In this document: positions 25,076-29,936 of the stretch, one piece after another
Layout: the number at the start of each line of letters is the position of its first letter
Position numbering within the stretch: position 1 is the first letter of the stretch
Translations under genes and position numbers: made by a program
The notes under the pieces: model-generated
The model's input: the letters and a program-made list of their open reading frames with translations, nothing else
Told to the model about the DNA's origin: nothing
Database searches by the model: none
Source: Prevotella sp.
Lineage (GTDB): Bacteria; Bacteroidota; Bacteroidia; Bacteroidales; Bacteroidaceae
Direction of reading: 5' to 3'
NCBI GenBank assembly: GCA_021204605.1
Contig: JAJPZD010000052.1
Span: 1 to 29,936 of the forward strand
Length of the DNA: 29,936 nucleotides

Positions 25076-26245
25076 TCAGCGTACCACGACTTTCTTGCCG
25101 CCAACTATGTAAACACCGGCTGGCGTATTTACAGGCAAACAGTTGTCCTTACTCAGTCTGACGCCTGTCAACGTATAAACACCACACTTTGCTGAAGTTG
25201 CGTCAACAGAATAAGTAACACTCTCTATGCCGGCATGCAGCTCCATAAGGGTTTCATACTCACTATCGGTAACAAGTTGCAACTCCTCTGGCGTTCCTTT
25301 AGGTACTACAAGATATGCGGTGTTGGCAGGAATATAAGTCAATGCATTAGCATCTTCTGTAACAAATCCCAATACACCTTTCGATGTAACACCTAAGATT
25401 CGCATAGTGGAAGGATCATAGTCAACCACATTGCGATGACTTTCGCTTTTTACATCATTGCAGAAAAAAGTGCCAGACAGGATATTGCTGGATATGGTGG
25501 AGGATGACGAAGGCAGCAGGTCGAGCCTATTGGCGGCAGGATTAGATGAAGAGCACTTCACTATCATCGGCGTTGAGGCCGGCTTCATATTATCGGTTAT
25601 CTCTTTCCATACAGCCATGCCAAACCCGTCGTCTGCCACTCCTATTTTATCTACATAATATGCTGCCATGCCATCGGAATAGAAACTGAACGGAAAAGCT
25701 GCATAGAATGTCAGAAAGTAGTCATCACCAACTGCACAGTCTGGTGTCAAGCCAAAATAATTGTCATCATCAGTACTGGAAATAGGTTTGATCCACCAAT
25801 CGGTATTGACATCAGTCTTTCCGCCTGTTAACAACAGACCTGGATTATAAACATCGTCCTCATCTTTCAAATATTTCGTCAAGCCACTATTCGTGGCATA
25901 AGCCTTGTAAGATCCATCCCCATTGTCAAGCAGTTTAAGATAACCACTTACAATGCTGTATGTGTCCGCTCCCTGCGAGTACAATGTGTACTCAGTAGCA
26001 GTACCATGTCTCTTAGCATAAATCACGGAGCCTGGCCTGGAAACCACGTAGTCGAAATCCTCGTATGATTTGAGCGCACCCAAATCGGCAGAAGTAGTAG
26101 CGATATTGATGCTTCCTCTGTTATCTACAAGCACTATATAACGCCCTGTTCCGACATTCTGCACACGATAATACCCATCGCCAGGATATTGTGCAAAAAC
26201 TGTCATCACTGATGACAGGAACAAAAAAAGTAAATATTTTCTCAT
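25076..26245 (-). CDS. Secreted protein with C-terminal sorting-like tail
   Basis: The 389-residue product has a signal peptide (about 1-19, cleavage in VFAQYP). Its N-terminal part, GDGYYRVQNVGTGRYIVL, resembles the start of beta-trefoil or ricin-like repeats; this is a weak similarity by eye. The last 35 residues (YTLTGVRLSKDN, then AGVYIVGGKKVVVR) match the form of the type A C-terminal sorting domain of the type IX secretion system, as found in many Prevotella-like secreted proteins. The protein should therefore be exported across the outer membrane or attached to the cell surface. No catalytic motif was seen. It is preceded by the ompA-type gene and its terminator. No consensus promoter was found between them, so expression may depend on read-through. 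Confidence 0.75.
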   Translation of the reverse strand: MRKYLLFLFLSSVMTVFAQYPGDGYYRVQNVGTGRYIVLVDNRGSINIATTSADLGALKSYEDFDYVVSRPGSVIYAKRHGTATEYTLYSQGADTYSIVSGYLKLLDNGDGSYKAYATNSGLTKYLKDEDDVYNPGLLLTGGKTDVNTDWWIKPISSTDDDNYFGLTPDCAVGDDYFLTFYAAFPFSFYSDGMAAYYVDKIGVADDGFGMAVWKEITDNMKPASTPMIVKCSSSNPAANRLDLLPSSSSTISSNILSGTFFCNDVKSESHRNVVDYDPSTMRILGVTSKGVLGFVTEDANALTYIPANTAYLVVPKGTPEELQLVTDSEYETLMELHAGIESVTYSVDATSAKCGVYTLTGVRLSKDNCLPVNTPAGVYIVGGKKVVVR

Positions 26246-26262
26246 AATATAAATTCCTTGTT

Positions 26263-26305
26263 AAAAGCCTACCTTCCTCTTATTTAAATCTAAGAGAAAG
26301 GTAGG
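26263..26305 (-). terminator. Terminator after the OmpA-family gene
   Basis: On the minus strand a 15-base-pair stem (26305-26291 with 26282-26268, one G-U pair in the RNA) with an 8-base loop is followed by CTTTTAA. It sits 45 bases past the stop codon of the OmpA-family gene and before the next gene on the same strand. The short T-run suggests partial termination. Confidence 0.72.
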
Positions 26306-26350
26306 GTAGATTATCTAAATTAGCCTTTATGTCATTAATGTCATTAAGGA

Positions 26351-27457
26351 TTATTTTGCAATACAGATACTTACACGGTTCTTTGTATCAACATCAAACG
26401 GCTGCTCTGTGTCACCCTTTGCTGATGAGAAGATACGAGAAGAGGAAATGCCATAGTCGTTGATCAAGCTGTCAACAACGACCTGTGCACGCTTCTCGGA
26501 GAGTGCATAGTTGATCTTCTCATTACCTGTACCCTTGTCGGCATAACCGGTAACCTGAACAGTAGCCTCTGGATTAGCCTTCAAGTACTCTGCGATCTCC
26601 TTAACCTTTAAAGCCTCATCACCGACAATGTGCGTTGCATTGATTGTGAAGAATATGTCACGACGCAATGGCTCTACCTTTACCTCAACCGGTGGTGCCG
26701 GTGGTGCCGGTTTCTCAACAACCTTCTCTACAACACGCTCAACAACCTTCTCAGGAGGTGCCGGAGGAGTAACAACCTTTGTTGTATAAGACTTGCCAAG
26801 GTTGATCTTGACACCGATAAGAGCATTGATATACCAGTCGGCATTGCCAGCTTTCTTTGAGTTATAGTGGTCGTTCAGCACGTTTGCTGAAGCCTCAAGT
26901 CCTAATGTGACAGCATCACATATACGGAAATCAGCCATTATACCTGCACGGCCTGCAAGACGTACCTTAGTACCGTCCCACAGATACTGAAGGTTATAAT
27001 CAGCCAAATTCTCCTTAACAGCGGCAGCTTCGCCATTGTTCCACGCAATGTTCATACCGATACCGCCAAATACGCTGAACTCGAAAATACGCTTTGGATT
27101 GAAACCACAGAAAAGATTAGAAACGTTTACTGTAGCGTCAAGCATAGGAGCGACATAGTTCCACCTCCATTTCTTAATAGAATTATCCAATTCTGAGCCT
27201 GCCCTGCTGCTCCAAGCGTTAACAGAAAGGCGAAGGCCTACGATAGGGTTAAACTGATAACCCGCTCCGATCTGTGCGTTGTATGAAACCAACTTACCAA
27301 AACTCAACTCACCTAATGTGTACTGTGCGCCAACTGGCTGTACCTGAAGATACCAGTGAGGATTAAATACGTACTCTGTCTTTTCCTCTGGTTGAGCGGC
27401 TGCTCCGAGGCAACCCATCACCAGCAAACAGGACAAAATTATTTTCTTGATTTTCAT
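26351..27457 (-). CDS. OmpA-family outer-membrane protein
   Basis: The 368-residue protein links the outer membrane to peptidoglycan. It has a signal peptide (cleavage probably before Q22; C16 in VMGC could be an alternative lipobox) and an N-terminal beta-barrel (about 30-225). A proline and VVEK-rich linker follows (about 228-260). The OmpA C-terminal domain (about 262-368) carries VTGYADKGTGNEKIN and the final NRVSICIAK, which hold the Asp and Arg that bind diaminopimelate in this family. The start is preceded by an A-rich minus-strand leader typical of strongly expressed Bacteroidota genes. It lies 110 bases downstream of the coiled-coil lipoprotein gene on the same strand, with no promoter seen between, so the two probably share a transcript. 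Confidence 0.92.
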   Translation of the reverse strand: MKIKKIILSCLLVMGCLGAAAQPEEKTEYVFNPHWYLQVQPVGAQYTLGELSFGKLVSYNAQIGAGYQFNPIVGLRLSVNAWSSRAGSELDNSIKKWRWNYVAPMLDATVNVSNLFCGFNPKRIFEFSVFGGIGMNIAWNNGEAAAVKENLADYNLQYLWDGTKVRLAGRAGIMADFRICDAVTLGLEASANVLNDHYNSKKAGNADWYINALIGVKINLGKSYTTKVVTPPAPPEKVVERVVEKVVEKPAPPAPPVEVKVEPLRRDIFFTINATHIVGDEALKVKEIAEYLKANPEATVQVTGYADKGTGNEKINYALSEKRAQVVVDSLINDYGISSSRIFSSAKGDTEQPFDVDTKNRVSICIAK

Positions 27458-27497
27458 GATCTCTGTTTATTTTTTATACTTTTTATTTCCTTTTTTC

Positions 27498-27535
27498 CTG
27501 CCAGAAAGAACATCCTCGGATGTTCCGTCTGGCAG
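27498..27535 (-). other. Intercistronic hairpin between lipoprotein and OmpA genes
   Basis: Outer arms (27498-27505 and 27528-27535, 8 base pairs) and inner arms (about 27508-27514 and 27519-27525, 7 base pairs) flank a 2-by-2 internal loop and a 4-base apex. In the minus-strand transcript no T-run follows; instead an A-rich stretch leads to the OmpA start. It is therefore not a standard terminator and may stabilise or process the mRNA in front of the OmpA gene. Confidence 0.6.
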
Positions 27536-27567
27536 ATATTTCACATTATATAGAATGGGTTGTTAAT

Positions 27568-29936
27568 TTATTCAGCTACCTTTACGTAATACTTTTCAGC
27601 TACAACCACACCAGAGTAGTCAACTGCCGTATAGGCAATCTCGTAGATGTAACCCTTCTGCAAGCCTGACAATGTAACAAACTGAGTGTTGCCGTCGAGG
27701 ATGGTTGCCATATCAGCACTGCTGTTTGCGTTCTGGAGAGCACTCAGACAGCCACTGTCGCCATTCTGTGCGCTTATGCTAACATCCTGAGAACTGTAAA
27801 CGTTGGTAACACCTACGAGTTTCTTGTAAGCCGGCGCGACTGTCTCTGCCGTGAATGATGTCGGAACGAGGGTGGCCTCTGTACCAGAAAGGAGAGAAGG
27901 CTGTACCTGTATCTGGCTGATTTGTGCGTAACCGTCTGTTGTACCGACAAGCAGTATAGGCTGCAACAACTTGTTTGCAGAGTTGAGAATATTGCAGAGC
28001 CTGTTGTTTATCTTGTCAAGGTAAGAGATGATTTTCGACTGCATATCGTCCAAGTTGTCTGCCAGCTGGTTGATCTGACTTACCGCCTCAAGAATAGCGT
28101 TGACATTGTCGAGATAGCTGTTGATATTATCAATCACGTCATTAATCTGTCCATACTCGTCTGCCATGAAATCATTTAAGACATCAGTAATATCGACGGT
28201 TGCTGTTATGTCAACTTCTCCATTTGCAACGACACCAGAGCCAATCAAATTACCATCATTATCATATACATGAACAGTATCACTGACTACCTCTCCTGCA
28301 TTAACGTGAATCGTAACATCTGCGGTAATCTTATCCTGATCGGTATATTGTATATTCTCAATCTTAGAGAAATCATAGTCATCAAGGTTGAATGATGGTA
28401 TTGTAATCTTGTTGAATACCTTGTTTACCATAGACTCAAGCCTGCCAATGCCTGGGAAATTCGAGTAAGTCTGGTCATACAGGAATCCGTATGAAAGAGG
28501 CTTGATAGCTGTTGCGGCAAGCTCATAATTTGAATACGTCTTGTGCTCGACACCATTATCGTCTGTCCACTTAGCATAAACGGCGTTTGCGTCAAGAATA
28601 TTGCTGCACTCTGAATAAAGAGTTGTTACAATGTCAGTAACGTTGAGGCTCTCGCTTCCCAAAGAGGTAACATAGTTCTTCAACTGAGAAATCACGCTTC
28701 TTAAGCCGTTAATGTCGATATCAGGCTTAATATCAGATGTAACATCCTTGCTGACTGTTGCTTTTGCCTCATAGAAGCCATTCTCAACACTTCTTGTGTA
28801 ACCGAAAGAGATGAGGTGGTTAGATGGAGTAAGAGTGCCAAGCTCTACACCAGAAGCCTTACCCTGGCTGTTCTCAAGACCTATTGTAAGACCTGTGTAG
28901 TCAACTGTGTTCGGGTTGATAGTAACATATAATGTACCGGCATTGCCTTCCTGATCAGAAATAAGAGCACCACCGTAGGTTTCTGATGTAACACCGAGCA
29001 TCTGCAAATCAGCGGCAGTCAGGTTGTAGTTCTCACCACCTACATAATTGCCGTTCCTTGTTGTCGGGAACTCAACGTCATCTTCTATTGAGCCATAGTA
29101 AGCAGCAAGGACATTGCTTTGTACGCCTACCGGCAATGAGAATGTTCCGTAGATAGGATTCTGTGTTGCCTGGATAAGAATACCAGTAACGAGCTGGCTG
29201 AGGCAGCTTTCCAAGTTGTTCAACTTAAGAACCTGCTCACTCAATGTAGTCTCAAGCTTGCTGATCCGCGTTTCATGATCCGTCAACGTTTGGGTAAGAA
29301 TTGTTATCAATTCAGAATAATCAGTGCCTGAGCCGCCATCCAAAATACCATTGATTGCTTGCCAGATGTTAGTGTATTCTTCTTCTGCTTCAGTCTTCTG
29401 CTGTGCGATTTCATCCTTCAAGGCAGATACGCTGTCGCCGAGATTTTCAATAAGTCCAGAGTTTACGTCTGCGGCTGTTTTTGCAGCAGCCACGTCCTCT
29501 ACGATTTGTGTAATCGTGGAGCCGCAGCTCTGATATTCCTTGATGAAATCCATCAGGGCATCCTGCATGGCAACATAGTTGTCAGCACTGCCTGCGTATT
29601 GTATCAACTGGTTGTAAACACTCCACATACCAGCGATGTCAACGCCATTCAAAGTGCTCTTTATATTATCCACGTCGCCCTGGATGCCAGCTACCTGTCC
29701 CTGCAAAGTCGTAATGGAAGAAATCATATTACCGAGTGTTTCCTCTGCTGTTGACAATGCAGTTTTCAAGCCATCAATTTCATCACCTTGAGTCTCCTGC
29801 AAAGACTGGAGATACTCCTGTTGAGCCTGAAGAGTAGCCAATGCACTCTCCAACGCCGCAGTTTGCGCTGTCAACTGTCCCTGCATATCGGAATACATAT
29901 CTTCCTCATAGTCTTTACAAGAAACAGTTGTTCCCA
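27568..29936 (-). CDS. Large coiled-coil surface lipoprotein, N terminus cut by window edge
   Basis: The reading frame stays open to the window edge. Twelve codons above the first in-window ATG (29898) are visible as GTTVSCKDYEED. The TVSC is a lipobox-like site and CKDYEED resembles the Lys-Asp/Glu surface-export signal of Bacteroidota lipoproteins. The true start therefore lies outside. About 788 residues are visible. Counting from the ATG at 29898, the first 235 or so form long heptad coiled coils. Residues 250-570 are beta-rich, with strands such as ADVTIHVNAGEVVSDTVHV. Residues 570-645 are a second coiled coil (NDVIDNINSYLDNVNAILE). The last 120 or so are beta-rich. No enzyme motif is visible. 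The OmpA-family gene follows 110 bases downstream. I do not recognise the family beyond Bacteroidales coiled-coil lipoproteins. Confidence 0.78.
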   Translation of the reverse strand, partial: GTTVSCKDYEEDMYSDMQGQLTAQTAALESALATLQAQQEYLQSLQETQGDEIDGLKTALSTAEETLGNMISSITTLQGQVAGIQGDVDNIKSTLNGVDIAGMWSVYNQLIQYAGSADNYVAMQDALMDFIKEYQSCGSTITQIVEDVAAAKTAADVNSGLIENLGDSVSALKDEIAQQKTEAEEEYTNIWQAINGILDGGSGTDYSELITILTQTLTDHETRISKLETTLSEQVLKLNNLESCLSQLVTGILIQATQNPIYGTFSLPVGVQSNVLAAYYGSIEDDVEFPTTRNGNYVGGENYNLTAADLQMLGVTSETYGGALISDQEGNAGTLYVTINPNTVDYTGLTIGLENSQGKASGVELGTLTPSNHLISFGYTRSVENGFYEAKATVSKDVTSDIKPDIDINGLRSVISQLKNYVTSLGSESLNVTDIVTTLYSECSNILDANAVYAKWTDDNGVEHKTYSNYELAATAIKPLSYGFLYDQTYSNFPGIGRLESMVNKVFNKITIPSFNLDDYDFSKIENIQYTDQDKITADVTIHVNAGEVVSDTVHVYDNDGNLIGSGVVANGEVDITATVDITDVLNDFMADEYGQINDVIDNINSYLDNVNAILEAVSQINQLADNLDDMQSKIISYLDKINNRLCNILNSANKLLQPILLVGTTDGYAQISQIQVQPSLLSGTEATLVPTSFTAETVAPAYKKLVGVTNVYSSQDVSISAQNGDSGCLSALQNANSSADMATILDGNTQFVTLSGLQKGYIYEIAYTAVDYSGVVVAEKYYVKVAE

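Overview
The window is an almost gap-free stretch of a Bacteroidota chromosome, most likely order Bacteroidales and close to Prevotellaceae. Three things support this. RpoB, RpoC and L7/L12 are of the Bacteroidales type. Three promoters fit the Bacteroidota consensus (TTTG, about 20 bases, TAnnTTTG). Ribosome binding sites are mostly A-rich leaders without a Shine-Dalgarno sequence. No tRNA, rRNA, CRISPR array, insertion sequence, integrase or phage gene was found, and no gap without a gene exceeds 300 bases.

Region 1 (1-10109, + strand) is the core transcription and translation cluster rplA-rplJ-rplL-rpoB-rpoC. A strong hairpin lies between rplL and rpoB (1676-1717), and a strong terminator closes the cluster after rpoC (10072-10109). 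Region 2 (10161-16789, + strand) holds a secreted DUF4835 protein, the DNA-repair ATPase RecN, a secreted protein with a degenerate trypsin-like domain plus TPR-like repeats, prolyl-tRNA synthetase behind its own consensus promoter, and a ComF-family phosphoribosyltransferase.

Region 3 (16836-19821, - strand) is a tight three-gene operon: a 209-residue protein of unknown function, the tRNA methylthiotransferase MtaB, and a family 2 glycosyltransferase. The reading frames overlap by 1 to 4 bases. It is driven by a promoter back to back with the promoter of region 4. Region 4 (20058-24995, + strand) holds RmlA/RfbA (dTDP-glucose synthesis), a Wzc-like tyrosine autokinase with an extreme tyrosine-rich tail, a small HAD-family protein, and an outer-membrane beta-barrel-like protein. 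The theme is cell-surface polysaccharide and envelope.

Region 5 (25076-29936, - strand) is all envelope or secreted protein. In transcription order it runs: a large coiled-coil lipoprotein cut by the window edge, an OmpA-family protein, a terminator, and a secreted protein with a C-terminal tail like the type IX secretion type A sorting domain. A hairpin terminator at 25017-25045 serves the convergent junction between regions 4 and 5.

Most of the window is ordinary core genome. The parts that look least described are the coiled-coil lipoprotein beside OmpA, the probable pseudoprotease-TPR protein, the unknown protein coupled to MtaB, and the repeat-encoded tyrosine tail of Wzc. I did not find convincing evidence of a wholly new system.
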